Notes: generated by a model not told the origin, from the sequence alone. 64,000 bases of DNA from a bacterium (GCA_023663725.1 JAMPGX010000003.1:124001-188000); one strand, 5' to 3'; numbered from the stretch's first letter, positions 9,256-18,886 are shown. Numbers and translations are program-made.

Positions 9256-9391
9256 GGTAATGTCGCGAGGGCGTACAAGGGCGCGCCGAAGGGACTTTAC
9301 CCTTTAGAGCCGTCGCGCAGCGAAGTAATGTCGCGAAGGCATACGGATGCGCGCCGAAGGGACTTTACCCTTTAGAGCTATCGCGCAGCGA
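9256..9391 (+). repeat. Hairpin-plus-tail leader element, copy III: two tandem 68-bp units
   Basis: Two adjacent 68-bp units (9256-9323 and 9324-9391). Each has a left arm (G)GTAATGTCGCGA, a right arm GCGCGCCGAAGGGACTTTACC and the tail CCCTTTAGAGC + C/T-R-TCGCGCAGCGA. GGTAAtGTC pairs with GACtTTACC. The second unit is followed by TTTTAAAT and then AGGAGG (9400-9405). The units differ mainly in the loop (GCGTACAAGG against GCATACGGAT). Confidence 0.85.
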
Positions 9392-9413
9392 TTTTAAATA
9401 GGAGGAATCAGTG

Positions 9414-10592
9414 ATGAACGAAATCGAATTAAAATACGGATGTAACCCCAATCAGAAGCCGGCTCGGATTTACATGGAGGACGGCGGCGAGCTGCCGGTG
9501 ACTGTCTTGAACGGCAAGCCTGGCTATATCAATTTTCTGGACGCCTTCAACGGCTGGCAGTTGGTGAAGGAGCTGAAGGAGGCTACGGGCTTGCCCGCTG
9601 CCACTTCCTTCAAGCATGTCTCTCCGGCAGGCGCGGCGGTGGGCCTGCCTCTGACGGATACCCTGGCGAAGATCTACTGGGTGGACGATCTGGGAGAGCT
9701 CTCTCCTCTGGCCTGCGCCTATGCCCGCGCGAGGGGCGCTGACAGGATGTCATCCTTTGGAGATTTCATCGCGCTGTCCGATGTGTGCGATGTCGATACG
9801 GCCCGCCTGATCAAGCGGGAGGTATCCGACGGCGTTATTGCTCCTGGATACACCGAGGAGGCTTTGGAAATCCTGAAGGCCAAGAAAAAGGGGAACTATA
9901 ACGTGATTCAGATCGATCCAGCCTATCGGCCCGCTCCCATAGAGAGGAAGCAGGTGTACGGCATCACTTTCGAGCAGGGCAGGAACGAGCTGGATATCGA
10001 CGACGGGCTGTTGTCAAATTTCGTGACAAAGAATCAGACGATTCCGCAGGAAGCGCTGATCGACATGAAACTGGCGCTGATCACGTTAAAGTATACACAG
10101 TCTAACTCCGTGTGCTATGTAAAGGGCGGACAGGCCATCGGTATCGGCGCCGGACAGCAGTCCCGCATTCACTGTACCAGACTGGCGGGCAGCAAGGCCG
10201 ACAACTGGTATCTGCGTCAGGCTCCCCAGGTGTTGGGTTTGGAGTTCCTGGATTCCATCGGCAGAGCGGATCGGGACAATGCCATCGATCTGTATATCGG
10301 CGAGGAGTACATGGATGTGCTGGCAGAGGGAGCGTGGCAGAAGATTTTCAAGGTTAAGCCCTCTGTATTCACCGCCCAGGAAAAGCGGGCGTGGCTGGAT
10401 GGCAACAGGGACGTGACCCTGGGCTCCGACGCGTTCTTCCCCTTCTCCGACAACATCGAGAGAGCGCATAAGAGCGGTGTAAAATATATTGCCCAGCCCG
10501 GCGGGTCTGTAAGGGATGATCTGGTGATCGAGTGTTGTGACAAATATGACATGGCCATGGTCTTCACAGGAATCCGCCTGTTCCACCACTAA
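9414..10592 (+). CDS. purH: AICAR formyltransferase (standalone PurH transformylase domain)
   Basis: Transfers the formyl group of 10-formyl-THF to AICAR, making FAICAR for the preceding cyclohydrolase. The 392-residue protein is a complete AICARFT module of the clostridial single-domain type, without the N-terminal MGS-like IMP cyclohydrolase domain of PurH. Diagnostic stretches are TSFKHVSPAGAAVG, LTLKYTQSNSVCYVKGGQ, GAGQQSRIHCTRLAG and SDAFFPFSDNIERA. A GTG at 9411 is in frame, but ATG 9414 sits 8 bases from AGGAGG and is preferred. Substrate AICAR is also the ligand precursor sensed by the upstream riboswitch. Confidence 0.95.
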   Translation: MNEIELKYGCNPNQKPARIYMEDGGELPVTVLNGKPGYINFLDAFNGWQLVKELKEATGLPAATSFKHVSPAGAAVGLPLTDTLAKIYWVDDLGELSPLACAYARARGADRMSSFGDFIALSDVCDVDTARLIKREVSDGVIAPGYTEEALEILKAKKKGNYNVIQIDPAYRPAPIERKQVYGITFEQGRNELDIDDGLLSNFVTKNQTIPQEALIDMKLALITLKYTQSNSVCYVKGGQAIGIGAGQQSRIHCTRLAGSKADNWYLRQAPQVLGLEFLDSIGRADRDNAIDLYIGEEYMDVLAEGAWQKIFKVKPSVFTAQEKRAWLDGNRDVTLGSDAFFPFSDNIERAHKSGVKYIAQPGGSVRDDLVIECCDKYDMAMVFTGIRLFHH

Positions 10593-10627
10593 TCGGAATC
10601 CGCCAAGGATAAGGAGAACAGCATAAT

Positions 10628-12157
10628 ATGACACTGTCAGATCTAGAACAATATGATCCGATCACGATACAATGTCACGACAACCCAGATGCGGACACAT
10701 TGGGCTCAGCCTATGGACTGTACTGCTATTTTCGCAGCAAGGGCAAGCATGTGCGGATGATTTACAGTGGCTTTGATCAGATACGAAAAGCCAACCTGCG
10801 GATGATGTGCGACAAATTAAAGCTGCCCATCGAGTATGTGGAGCGGGAGGGGCAGGCGCCCTTTTCCGGCCTGCTCATCACGGTGGATTGTCAATATGGA
10901 GCGGGCAATGTGACCCGCTTCGAGGCGGAGCATGTGGCTGTGATCGATCATCACCGGATAGAGATGGACAACCTGGAAATGAGTAGGATTCAGTCTGATC
11001 TGGGGAGCTGTTCTACATTGGTGTGGACGATGCTCAGGGAGGAGGACTATCCAGTCAACGAGGATGTAACGCTGGGAACAGCGCTGTACTACGGCCTGTA
11101 CACAGACACCAATCAGCTCTCGGAGATGCACAATCCCCGCGATATGGATATGTGGGAAACCATCAACACCAACAAGAGGCTGCTCACAATGTTCCGCAAT
11201 TCAAACCTGTCTCTGCAAGAATTGATGATTGCGGGCATCGCTATGATCCGTTACAGCTACAATGACGAGTATCGGTTTGCAGTGATTCACTCTCAGCCCT
11301 GCGATCCCAATATTCTGGGTTTGATCAGCGATTTTTTGCTCCAGGTGGATGAGATCGACGTATGCCTGGTGTACAATGAGATTAACGACGGCTACAAGAT
11401 ATCCGTGCGAAGCTGTATCAGGGAGGTCAACGCCAATGAACTGGCGGCTTATCTGACGGAGGGGATCGGCTCCGGCGGCGGACACGCCGAGAAAGCCGGT
11501 GGATTCATCAGCAGGAGACTGTACGCTGACAAATATAATTCCCTCCATGCGGACGCGTATTTTAACAGTCGGATGAATGAATATTTTGCAGAGTTTACGG
11601 TGATAGATGCCCGCGAGTACCAGATGGACTTGACAGGGCTGAAGCGCTACCGCAAACGCCCGGATCTGATGGGCTATGTACGGGTAGACGCGATAGAGGG
11701 GATCGGCAAGAGCGCTATCCTGCGCACACAGGAGGGGGATGTGACGCTGAATGTGGCGGAGGGGACTTATCTGGTGCTGGAGGATGACGGGGATATCATC
11801 CAGACGAGCAGCAGTCAGTTTGAGCCCTACTATGATATTTTGGATGAAAAATTTGACTGGAGGGCCGTGACCTCCTACGAGCCGACGATTAAAAATCAGG
11901 CTAAAAATATCACCTTCCATATACAGGATTACGCCAGATCATGCCGTCCCAATGCCAATCTGCAGGTCTATGTGAAGGAGCTGGACAGGGGGGTAAAGCT
12001 GTTTCCGCTCTGGGATGAGGATGGCTATATGCTGGGTGTTCCCGGCGATTATCTGGCCGCCTACTGCGATAACCCGCAGAATATCTTCATCATCAAGCAC
12101 AAGCAGATCGGGGAGAATTATGAGGAAGTGAGCGGCGCGGACGCAAGCGGCAGTTAA
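10628..12157 (+). CDS. DHH/DHHA1 family phosphoesterase with C-terminal extension
   Basis: A 509-residue cytosolic phosphoesterase. Metal-binding motifs are visible in order: HDNPDADTLG (about residues 17-26), TVDCQ, the eponymous IDHHR (about 104-108), and the DHHA1 substrate motif GSGGGHAEKAGG (about 279-290). This layout fits the NrnA-like and bifunctional oligoribonuclease/pAp phosphatase group. The last 170 residues form an extra domain with PGDYLAAY near the end, found in a clostridial subgroup; its role is unknown. It follows purH by 35 bases and may be cotranscribed, although the substrate (nanoRNA, pAp or a cyclic dinucleotide) cannot be decided from sequence. Confidence 0.85.
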   Translation: MTLSDLEQYDPITIQCHDNPDADTLGSAYGLYCYFRSKGKHVRMIYSGFDQIRKANLRMMCDKLKLPIEYVEREGQAPFSGLLITVDCQYGAGNVTRFEAEHVAVIDHHRIEMDNLEMSRIQSDLGSCSTLVWTMLREEDYPVNEDVTLGTALYYGLYTDTNQLSEMHNPRDMDMWETINTNKRLLTMFRNSNLSLQELMIAGIAMIRYSYNDEYRFAVIHSQPCDPNILGLISDFLLQVDEIDVCLVYNEINDGYKISVRSCIREVNANELAAYLTEGIGSGGGHAEKAGGFISRRLYADKYNSLHADAYFNSRMNEYFAEFTVIDAREYQMDLTGLKRYRKRPDLMGYVRVDAIEGIGKSAILRTQEGDVTLNVAEGTYLVLEDDGDIIQTSSSQFEPYYDILDEKFDWRAVTSYEPTIKNQAKNITFHIQDYARSCRPNANLQVYVKELDRGVKLFPLWDEDGYMLGVPGDYLAAYCDNPQNIFIIKHKQIGENYEEVSGADASGS

Positions 12158-12172
12158 GGGAGGAATGGGACT

Positions 12173-13762
12173 GTGAGAAAATATGTGGCCGTGGTGGGAG
12201 TGTCATTGTTTTATGCGGCATTTTATATGGTGACATGTCCGGTGATGGAGAACTCACATGCGCTACTGGTTTTTCTGATGAGTTTGCTGTTCTTTGCGGG
12301 ATGTGTATTGATTGGCCTCAAGGCTGCTCCCTGGGTAAAAAAGTGGAAGCTGACTGAGAGATTTATCCTGTGGAACAGGCATATCGGTGAACGAATCGAT
12401 CAGCTCCTGCCGGAGCGCAAGCTGTTTCCCGTTCTGTGGCTTGTTCTGACTGTCTGTTGGATTCCCGCTTATCTGGCATGGTTTCCCGGTATCCTGGGGT
12501 ATGATACACCCGGCCAGATAACAGCGTTGTGGGGGTACGAAGCTCTGACCTCCCATCATCCGCTGTTTCACACCTGGTTGCTGGGGCTCTTCTTTAAGGC
12601 AGGCGAGTTGATTGACAACTACAGCGCCGCATACGCCGTGTTTACCGCGCTGCAGATGGTGGCGGTGACTGGCAGTCTGGCCGCCTCCTTCGCCTTTCTG
12701 AGAAGGCGGCGGGTGCCGGTTCTTCTGCTGCTGGCGGCAATGCTGTGGGTGATAGCCAACCCCATGCTACAGACCCTGACCTTCAATGCCACCAAGGACA
12801 TCCTGTACGGCGCGAGTATGCTTCTCTTTATCATCAGCTTCTGGGAGCTGATAGAGCCGTTGAAGCCGCCGGCAAAAAGCGCGTATATGAAGGTTTTTGT
12901 TTCAGGACTTCTCGTATGTCTCTTTCGGAATCAGGGGATATATATTCTCCTTGTGCTGACAGTGTTCTGCCTGCTGATGAGGATGAAATCAAAGCGTCTG
13001 TATGGGTGCCTGGTGGGGATTATGGCTTGCTATGGGATTTTTTGTATATTTTGCACCAATGTGTTAAAGATACCGGAGGGAGACAAGAGGGAGATGCTTT
13101 CAGTGCCGATGCAGCAGATGGCAGCGGTCGGTTATCAAAGGCTTGTGAACGGCGGCGGAAATATCTCGGAAGACCAACTGCAGATTATGGAAGAAATTAT
13201 ACCTGAGCAGTATATCCTGGCGTGGGACCCTGCCAGTGCAGACCCAGTAAAGATCGGGTTTGAGACAGAGGAATTCGGTGCGCATTTTCTTCGGCATCTA
13301 AATAATTATATTCAGATTGGCCTGCGGAATCCAGACATTTATCTTGAGACATTCCGCGGTATGATCGCCGCATACTGGGATATGAATCGAAGTCCGTTTC
13401 GAACGCTGGCATTTTCCTACACGTTTTCGGACATGAACCGATGGGATATCAAGCTGGAAAGCATCCTGGGATTCTATGCGGAAATGTTGATGAACAGAGG
13501 CTTTGTCGATCCAATACCGGTGTGGAATCAGCCGGCGGTCAGCATCTGGTGTATGCCGGCTCTGGTGGCGGTGGCTTACGCCCGCAGGAGGAAAACACTC
13601 TTTCTGGGAAGTCTGCCGGCAATCCTCTATTTTGGCACCATTCTGCTGGGGCCGGTGGCGCTGCTGCGGTATATGTATCCTCTGATGCTGGCCCAGCCGT
13701 TGCTGCTCGGCATGCTGTTTTGCTCCCTGATCGTATCAAATTTTGAATGTTGCCAACAATAG
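12173..13762 (+). CDS. DUF6020-type polytopic membrane protein
   Basis: A 529-residue membrane protein with about 10-12 hydrophobic segments, starting at GTG 12173 with GGGAGG upstream. Conserved-looking loops are FPGILGYDTPGQ, LTSHHPLFHTWLLG and TFNATKDILYGA. The acidic residue in the first loop and the H-P-x-x-H-T motif recall GT-C-fold glycosyltransferases, and the DUF6020 family is thought to be of that kind. This is family resemblance only. It lies 15 bases after the DHH gene, so the two may be cotranscribed. It may act on lipid-linked sugars at the cell surface. Confidence 0.7.
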   Translation: MRKYVAVVGVSLFYAAFYMVTCPVMENSHALLVFLMSLLFFAGCVLIGLKAAPWVKKWKLTERFILWNRHIGERIDQLLPERKLFPVLWLVLTVCWIPAYLAWFPGILGYDTPGQITALWGYEALTSHHPLFHTWLLGLFFKAGELIDNYSAAYAVFTALQMVAVTGSLAASFAFLRRRRVPVLLLLAAMLWVIANPMLQTLTFNATKDILYGASMLLFIISFWELIEPLKPPAKSAYMKVFVSGLLVCLFRNQGIYILLVLTVFCLLMRMKSKRLYGCLVGIMACYGIFCIFCTNVLKIPEGDKREMLSVPMQQMAAVGYQRLVNGGGNISEDQLQIMEEIIPEQYILAWDPASADPVKIGFETEEFGAHFLRHLNNYIQIGLRNPDIYLETFRGMIAAYWDMNRSPFRTLAFSYTFSDMNRWDIKLESILGFYAEMLMNRGFVDPIPVWNQPAVSIWCMPALVAVAYARRRKTLFLGSLPAILYFGTILLGPVALLRYMYPLMLAQPLLLGMLFCSLIVSNFECCQQ

Positions 13763-13763
13763 A

Positions 13764-13792
13764 TTGAAACTTACAGTTCGGTATGATATGAT
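13764..13792 (+). promoter_or_regulatory. Sigma-A promoter of glnS
   Basis: TTGAAA (13764-13769), 17 bases, TATGAT (13787-13792). No T-box leader is present: the leader is only about 25 bases. Confidence 0.7.
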
Positions 13793-13825
13793 AGAAATAG
13801 TAGGCAGTAAACACGAAAGGATAGA

Positions 13826-15547
13826 ATGGGTATGAGTGAACTGGAGAACACGGCTGTGGAGGAGGCCTCAGAGGGAAAGGTTTCCCGCAACTTTATCGAA
13901 CAGATCATTGACAGGGATCTGGAGGAGGGAGTGTATGACACCGTACACACTCGCTTCCCGCCGGAGCCAAACGGATATCTGCATATTGGCCACGCCAAGG
14001 CGGTGTTGACCAATTATCTGCTGGCGCAACAGTACGGCGGCAAGTTCAATATGCGTTTTGACGACACCAACCCAACTAAGGAGGACATTGAGTTTGTGGA
14101 GTCGATCAAGGCGGATGTGCAATGGTTGGGCGCCGACTGGGAGGACAGACTGTTCTATGCGTCTGATTATTTTGAACAGATGTACGAGGCGGCGGTGAAG
14201 CTGATCAAAAAGGGCAAGGCCTACGTGTCTGATCTGACGGCGGACCAGATCAAGGAGTATCGGGGCAGCTTTACGGAGCCGGGCAGGGAGGACCCCAGCA
14301 GCAGTCGCTCTGTCGAGGAGAATCTGCGTCTCTTTGAGGAGATGAAGGAGGGCAGGTACAACGATGGGGAGAAGGTGCTTCGGGCACGCATCGATATGAC
14401 GTCACCCAACATCAATATGCGTGATCCGGTAATCTACCGTGTAGCGCATATGAATCACCACAATACGGGGGATAAGTGGTGCATTTATCCGATGTATGAC
14501 TTTGCACATCCCATAGAAGATGCCATCGAGGGGATCACTCATTCCATCTGTACGCTGGAATTTGAGGATCACAGACCTCTGTACGATTGGGTGGTGAGAG
14601 AGCTGGAGTATCCGCATCCTCCCAGACAGATTGAGCAGGCCAAGATGTATCTGAAAAATGTGGTGACGGGCAAGCGCTACATCAAGAAGTTGGTGCAGGA
14701 TGGCAAGGTGGACGGCTGGGATGATCCCAGGCTCGTGTCCATCGCGGCGCTGCGCCGCCGGGGATTCACGCCCCAGTCAATCCGCCGGTTCGTGGAGATG
14801 TGTGGCGTGTCCAAGGCACATTCTGTCGCGGACTATGCGGCGCTGGAGTATTGCATCAGGGAGGATTTGAAACCGCAGGCGCCCCGCTATATGGCTGTGC
14901 TTGACCCGGTCAAGCTCGTGATTGACAATTATCCCGAGGGACAGACGGAGAGTCTGAGCGCAGTGAATAATCCGGAAAATGAGGAGCTGGGTAGCCGCGA
15001 GATTCCTTTCGGCAGAGAGCTGTACATTGAGAGGGAGGACTTCATGGAGGAGCCGCCCAAGAAATATTTTCGCATGTTTCCCGGCAATGAGGTGCGTCTG
15101 ATGAACGCGTATTTTGTGACCTGCATCGGCTGCGAGAAGGATGCGGAGGGCAAAATTATCGCGGTACACTGTACCTACGATCCCGCGTCCAGGGGCGGAA
15201 ATAGTCCAGATGGCCGCAAGGTCAAGGGGACGATTCACTGGGTGGCGGCGCAGACAGCGGTGCCTGCGGAGATCCGTCTGTATGAGAATCTGATTGATGA
15301 GCAGAAGGCGGATGAGCAGGGTTCTATCTATGATGAGAATGGAGAGGTGTATTTGAACCCTAACTCCCTGGTGGTGAAACAGGGGTATCTGGAGCCGGCC
15401 TTCGCCGGAGCCGGAGCATATGAGAGATTTCAGTTTGTGCGGCAGGGATTCTTCTGTGTGGATTCCAGGGATTCCACAGCGGAGCGCCTGGTGTTTAACC
15501 GGATCGTATCATTGAAGAGCTCCTTTGTTCTGCCAGGACAATCGTAG
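13826..15547 (+). CDS. glnS: Glutaminyl-tRNA synthetase
   Basis: Charges tRNA(Gln) directly with glutamine. The 573-residue class I synthetase has [17 protein letters not shown] (HIGH at 53-56), the GlnRS-specific DDTNP and [31 protein letters not shown], and the two-domain beta-barrel anticodon module in the C-terminal third. The KMSKS region is diverged: homologues have MSKRKL, here [11 protein letters not shown] precedes GWDDPR. It is of the type found in some Clostridia and was probably acquired early by transfer. Co-occurrence with gatB is noteworthy. A second in-frame ATG lies at 13832. Confidence 0.95.
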   Translation: MGMSELENTAVEEASEGKVSRNFIEQIIDRDLEEGVYDTVHTRFPPEPNGYLHIGHAKAVLTNYLLAQQYGGKFNMRFDDTNPTKEDIEFVESIKADVQWLGADWEDRLFYASDYFEQMYEAAVKLIKKGKAYVSDLTADQIKEYRGSFTEPGREDPSSSRSVEENLRLFEEMKEGRYNDGEKVLRARIDMTSPNINMRDPVIYRVAHMNHHNTGDKWCIYPMYDFAHPIEDAIEGITHSICTLEFEDHRPLYDWVVRELEYPHPPRQIEQAKMYLKNVVTGKRYIKKLVQDGKVDGWDDPRLVSIAALRRRGFTPQSIRRFVEMCGVSKAHSVADYAALEYCIREDLKPQAPRYMAVLDPVKLVIDNYPEGQTESLSAVNNPENEELGSREIPFGRELYIEREDFMEEPPKKYFRMFPGNEVRLMNAYFVTCIGCEKDAEGKIIAVHCTYDPASRGGNSPDGRKVKGTIHWVAAQTAVPAEIRLYENLIDEQKADEQGSIYDENGEVYLNPNSLVVKQGYLEPAFAGAGAYERFQFVRQGFFCVDSRDSTAERLVFNRIVSLKSSFVLPGQS

Positions 15548-15603
15548 GCAAGGACGCAAGAAACAGTAGTTATGAAAAAGAATCAGGAAAGAGGAATAAA
15601 ATT

Positions 15604-16443
15604 ATGGGTATTTTTTCAGGATTAAAGAATCTGGGATTAGGTGATCTGGAGGGCAAGGATCTGTTTGAGGACGAAACCAAGGCGGAGCAGGCGCCGGCGG
15701 AACCGCCCCAGCCTGAGGAGAAGGATTATATTCTGGATAAGTCCTTCACCTGTCCAGTGTGTGACAAGAATTTTACGTCCCGTATCATGAAGACGGGAAA
15801 GGCTAAGCTGGTATCCATGGATCTGGATCTGCGTCCTCGCTATGTGGGAGTAGATGCCACAAAATATGATGTGGAGCTGTGTCCGCATTGCGGTTATGCT
15901 GCGCTTACACGTTACTTTACGGCTTTGACCTCCGGCCAGATACACCTGATCAATGAGCAGATCAGCAATAAGGTGAAGCTGCAGCAGCACACAGAGGAAT
16001 ATTATACCTATGAGGAGGCGATGGAGCGGTATAAGATGGCTTTGGCATGCGCTGTGGTAAAGAAGGCCAAGAACAGCGAAAAGGCTTATATCTGCCTGAA
16101 ATCCGCCTGGTTGGTGAGAGGATACCGCGAGGATCTCGAGAGCAAGCGTCAGCTGCAGCCTAATCAGAAGGAGGAGCTGGATGGGCAGGAGATGGAATAT
16201 CTGCAGAATGCGTTCAAGGGCTTTATTGAGGCGCAGAAGTCGGAGAGATATCCCATGTGCGGCATGGATGAGTATACGATGGATTATCTGACAGCAGCGC
16301 TAGCTTACGAGGTGGGAGAGTTGGATGTGGCATCTCAGTGCGTATCCAGACTGTTGTCTTCCATGGCCAATAATCGGGTGAAAGATAAGGCCAGGGACCT
16401 GAAGGAGCTGATAGTGGCCAGGAAGAAGGAAGCGGCTAATTAA
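15604..16443 (+). CDS. DUF2225 family protein
   Basis: A 279-residue cytosolic protein with two zinc-ribbon-like pairs, FTCPVCDKNF (about residues 49-58) and ELCPHCGYAALTRYF (about 95-109). The conserved DLDLRPRYVGVDATKYDVE lies between them; this combination defines DUF2225. The C-terminal 150 residues are helical and look like TPR-type repeats (KMALACAVVKKAKNSEKAYI and later YLTAALAYEVGELDVASQC). The function is unknown in the family. The N-terminal 45 residues are acidic and low in complexity. It follows glnS by 56 bases. Confidence 0.85.
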   Translation: MGIFSGLKNLGLGDLEGKDLFEDETKAEQAPAEPPQPEEKDYILDKSFTCPVCDKNFTSRIMKTGKAKLVSMDLDLRPRYVGVDATKYDVELCPHCGYAALTRYFTALTSGQIHLINEQISNKVKLQQHTEEYYTYEEAMERYKMALACAVVKKAKNSEKAYICLKSAWLVRGYREDLESKRQLQPNQKEELDGQEMEYLQNAFKGFIEAQKSERYPMCGMDEYTMDYLTAALAYEVGELDVASQCVSRLLSSMANNRVKDKARDLKELIVARKKEAAN

Positions 16444-16484
16444 CGTGAGAAAAGCCCGCATAGACGGGAAAGTGGGGCGATGGT

Positions 16485-17894
16485 ATGTATGATCTGACCA
16501 TTGAGCTACATAGTGACGGTTCCAGATGTCTGTATGAGCAGATCTATCAATATATCAGAAAGGAAATCAGAGAGGGGAAGCTGCGCCCGGGGGAGCGGCT
16601 TCCCTCTACCCGTTCTCTGGCGGAATATCTTCAGATATCCCGCAGTACGGCTACGTTGGCCTATGATCAGCTCCAATCTGAGGGATATATCATATCCAGG
16701 CCCTACAGAGGATATTATGTATGCCATATTGAGGAGCTATTCAGGATGGACGCCGAAGGGGAAGTGCATGGAATCGGGAACGGGAGAACGGATGGGGATG
16801 AGCGAAATTATCGATGTGATTTTTCGCCCGCCGCCACAGATATGTCCCTGTTTCCCTTTAGTGTCTGGCGCAAAATAACCAGAAATGTTTTAAGCGATGA
16901 CAGCAGAGAGCTGTTTGCCCGCGGAGACGCGCAGGGAGAGTACAGTCTTAGAGAGACGATCAGCCGGTATCTGCATTCCTCGAGGGGAGTCAACTGCTCG
17001 CCGATGCAGATAGTCGTGGGAGCAGGCAACGATTATCTGCTGCTGTTATTGGAGAAGATACTGGGGAGGCATGTGAGGATTGCCATGGAGAATCCCACAT
17101 ATAAGAGGGCTTACCGGATTTTCAGATCCTTTGCCGATGAGATCAGCACGGTGGATATGGACGAGGCGGGGATGTCGGTGGCTGGTCTGCGCCAAAGCGA
17201 TGTGACAGTGGCTTATGTGATGCCTGCCCATCAATATCCGACAGGAATGGTGATGCCCATCGGACGGCGGCTGGAGCTGCTGAAATGGGCGGATGAGGCG
17301 CCGGAGCGATATCTGATTGAAGACGATTACGACAGTGAATTTCGATATAAGGGCAAGCCAATTCCGTCCCTTCAAGCCTCTGACAAACACGGGAAGGTCA
17401 TCTATATGGGAACTTTCAGCAAATCCATCGCGCCGGCCATCAGGGTCAGTTATATGGTGCTGCCCCAGACATTGCTGGAACGGTATCGACAGCAGTGCTA
17501 TTTTTATTCCACTACGGTATCCCGAATTGACCAGAAAGTGCTGGAGATCTTTATTGCGGAGGGATATTTTGAGCGCTATCTGAACAGAATGCGCAAGCAT
17601 TATAAGGAAAAGCATGATCTGATGCTGGAGGGGCTGGAGGATTTTCAGAAGAGCTTTCAAATCACCGGAGAGAATGCCGGACTTCATCTGTTGCTCACCA
17701 GCAGAGAGGGACAGACGGAGGAGGCTTTGACAGAGGCGGCACAGGCTGTAGGCGTCAAGGTATACGGGCTGTCGGAGAGCCTGGTGGAGCAGGACGGCAC
17801 GCAGCCCAGTCGGACGGTGCTGCTAGGCTATGGTGGGCTGGAGCGGGAGGAGATAATAAAAGGCCTGACGCTTCTGCGGCAGGCCTGGCTGTAA
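16485..17894 (+). CDS. MocR/PdxR-type transcriptional regulator
   Basis: A 469-residue chimera of a GntR winged helix (about residues 1-75, LRPGERLPSTRSLAEYLQIS) and a fold-type I aminotransferase domain (about 110-465). The PLP-binding lysine is Lys313 in GTFSKSIAPAIR, and EDDYDSEFRYKGKPIPSLQ is the usual PdxR/MocR signature. Such proteins sense PLP or an aminated ligand and control vitamin B6 or amino-acid genes. No PLP synthase or transporter gene is adjacent, so the target is unknown. It may respond to the neighbouring gene on the opposite strand, but nothing in the sequence shows this. Confidence 0.9.
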   Translation: MYDLTIELHSDGSRCLYEQIYQYIRKEIREGKLRPGERLPSTRSLAEYLQISRSTATLAYDQLQSEGYIISRPYRGYYVCHIEELFRMDAEGEVHGIGNGRTDGDERNYRCDFSPAATDMSLFPFSVWRKITRNVLSDDSRELFARGDAQGEYSLRETISRYLHSSRGVNCSPMQIVVGAGNDYLLLLLEKILGRHVRIAMENPTYKRAYRIFRSFADEISTVDMDEAGMSVAGLRQSDVTVAYVMPAHQYPTGMVMPIGRRLELLKWADEAPERYLIEDDYDSEFRYKGKPIPSLQASDKHGKVIYMGTFSKSIAPAIRVSYMVLPQTLLERYRQQCYFYSTTVSRIDQKVLEIFIAEGYFERYLNRMRKHYKEKHDLMLEGLEDFQKSFQITGENAGLHLLLTSREGQTEEALTEAAQAVGVKVYGLSESLVEQDGTQPSRTVLLGYGGLEREEIIKGLTLLRQAWL

Positions 17895-17902
17895 GTAAGT
17901 AT

Positions 17903-18355
17903 TTATTCGCTTTTGGGGGCTTCCGAAGCGGGGGCCTCCTCGTCGATCAATGCTTCCTCCTCATCAGCCTCCTCCTCGTCGAAGAACTCTTCGACATCCT
18001 TTTCCACCTTCTCCTCAGCATTGGATATGGTCTGAGACAGAGTGGTGAAGCGGTCCTCGGCGTTTGAGAGCTTCTCGGAGATAGTGCTTACGGCATCTCC
18101 GACCTTCTGCACGACGGACTCGGCGACGGCGCCAGCCTTTTCTACAGCCTTCTCGGAGGCTTCCTTGGCCAGAGATACATAATTGCGAGCAGGAGTGGCC
18201 TCCTCCTCCAAGTCATCGCTGAAGTTGTCATAATCGTCATCTTCCTCAGCGACAGTGCTGGCAACATGATCCTTTTTTGTCAGGTAATAACAGACGGCGG
18301 CAGCGGTGCCAGCCGCAGCGGTAAAGAGCAGGAACTTGCCAAATTTTTTAGCCAT
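17903..18355 (-). CDS. Acidic membrane-anchored coiled-coil protein
   Basis: I recognise no family. The 150-residue product has a short basic start, one membrane helix (about residues 7-24, KFLLFTAAAGTAAAVCYYL) and a long, strongly acidic, Ala/Glu/Val-rich tail predicted to be helical (KEASEKAVEKAGAVAESVVQ and following). The end is almost all Glu, Asp and Ala. The pattern resembles YtxH-like stress proteins. The stop codon lies 8 bases from the end of the convergent MocR gene. Confidence 0.7.
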   Translation of the reverse strand: MAKKFGKFLLFTAAAGTAAAVCYYLTKKDHVASTVAEEDDDYDNFSDDLEEEATPARNYVSLAKEASEKAVEKAGAVAESVVQKVGDAVSTISEKLSNAEDRFTTLSQTISNAEEKVEKDVEEFFDEEEADEEEALIDEEAPASEAPKSE

Positions 18356-18418
18356 GATTATACTCCTTTCGAGATATCCTTTTGGTTAGCCGATTGCGAA
18401 GCTCTTTCCGCAAGTGAC

Positions 18419-18496
18419 GGAATTGACCAATATAACCAAAACGGGCGCCAGATGCGGTGGCAGGGCTGCCCTTATTTGGTTATATTGCCCAATTCC
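18419..18496. repeat. 78-bp palindromic element
   Basis: GGAATTGACCAATATAACC (from 18419) faces GGTTATATTGCCCAATTCC (to 18496) across a loop of about 36 bases. It is flanked on both sides by degenerate copies of ATATCCTTTTGGT followed by TTGC (18373 and 18528), and a third, ATATCCTATTGG, lies near 18760. The 558-base stretch 18356-18913 is thus mostly repeat DNA; no gene was found in it. Confidence 0.65.
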
Positions 18497-18562
18497 TGTT
18501 CCAGAAAAGAGCCGTTTCACAATCAACTATATCCTTTTGGTAGTCAATTGCAAAACTATCTT

Positions 18563-18753
18563 TTGCCAGTACCGAATTGGACATATTGTATATTCCATAA
18601 GTAGGCCCTTTCGAAACGTCGGTACTTAGCGAGGTCTGCCGAATTCATTCGGCACGAGCTTAGTACCGTTACGGTGAGAACGGAGCGAGAGCGTGCCTGC
18701 GTTGGAATATACAATGTGTACAATGACACTTACATAGTAACCAAGTTTCACAA
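18563..18753 (+). repeat. MITE-like palindromic element, copy A
   Basis: 191 bp running from TTGCCAGTACCGAATTG to GTTTCACAA. The outer arms pair (GCATATTGTATATTCC-like against GGAATATACAATGTG) and an inner stem CGGTACT/AGTACCG encloses a further small hairpin. Related copies lie at 25497-25673 (inverted), 27371-27443 (right half) and 49167-49343. The arm GCGAGAGCGTGCCTGCGTTG is the most constant part. Confidence 0.8.
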
Positions 18754-18857
18754 TCACCTATATCCTATTGGGGTTCATATAGATAGTTTAATACTATTTT
18801 GTGGAAATGAAAAGGGATTATGTATAAAAAATTTATAAAAACTGTGGGAAGCGATTC

Positions 18858-18886
18858 TTGAAAGCGCATTGTCTGTGTGATACAAT
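18858..18886 (+). promoter_or_regulatory. Sigma-A promoter of the TetR gene
   Basis: TTGAAA (18858-18863), 17 bases, TACAAT (18881-18886), 27 bases before the start codon. Confidence 0.7.

Noticed and set aside
9256-9391. Tandem 68-bp repeats as a possible CRISPR array
   Set aside because: Only two units without variable spacers, made of a hairpin and tail also found singly elsewhere, and no cas gene is present.
13764-13826. T-box or other amino-acid-sensing leader for glnS (and asnS)
   Set aside because: Leaders are too short and lack the T-box bulge sequence TGGNACC and a specifier loop.
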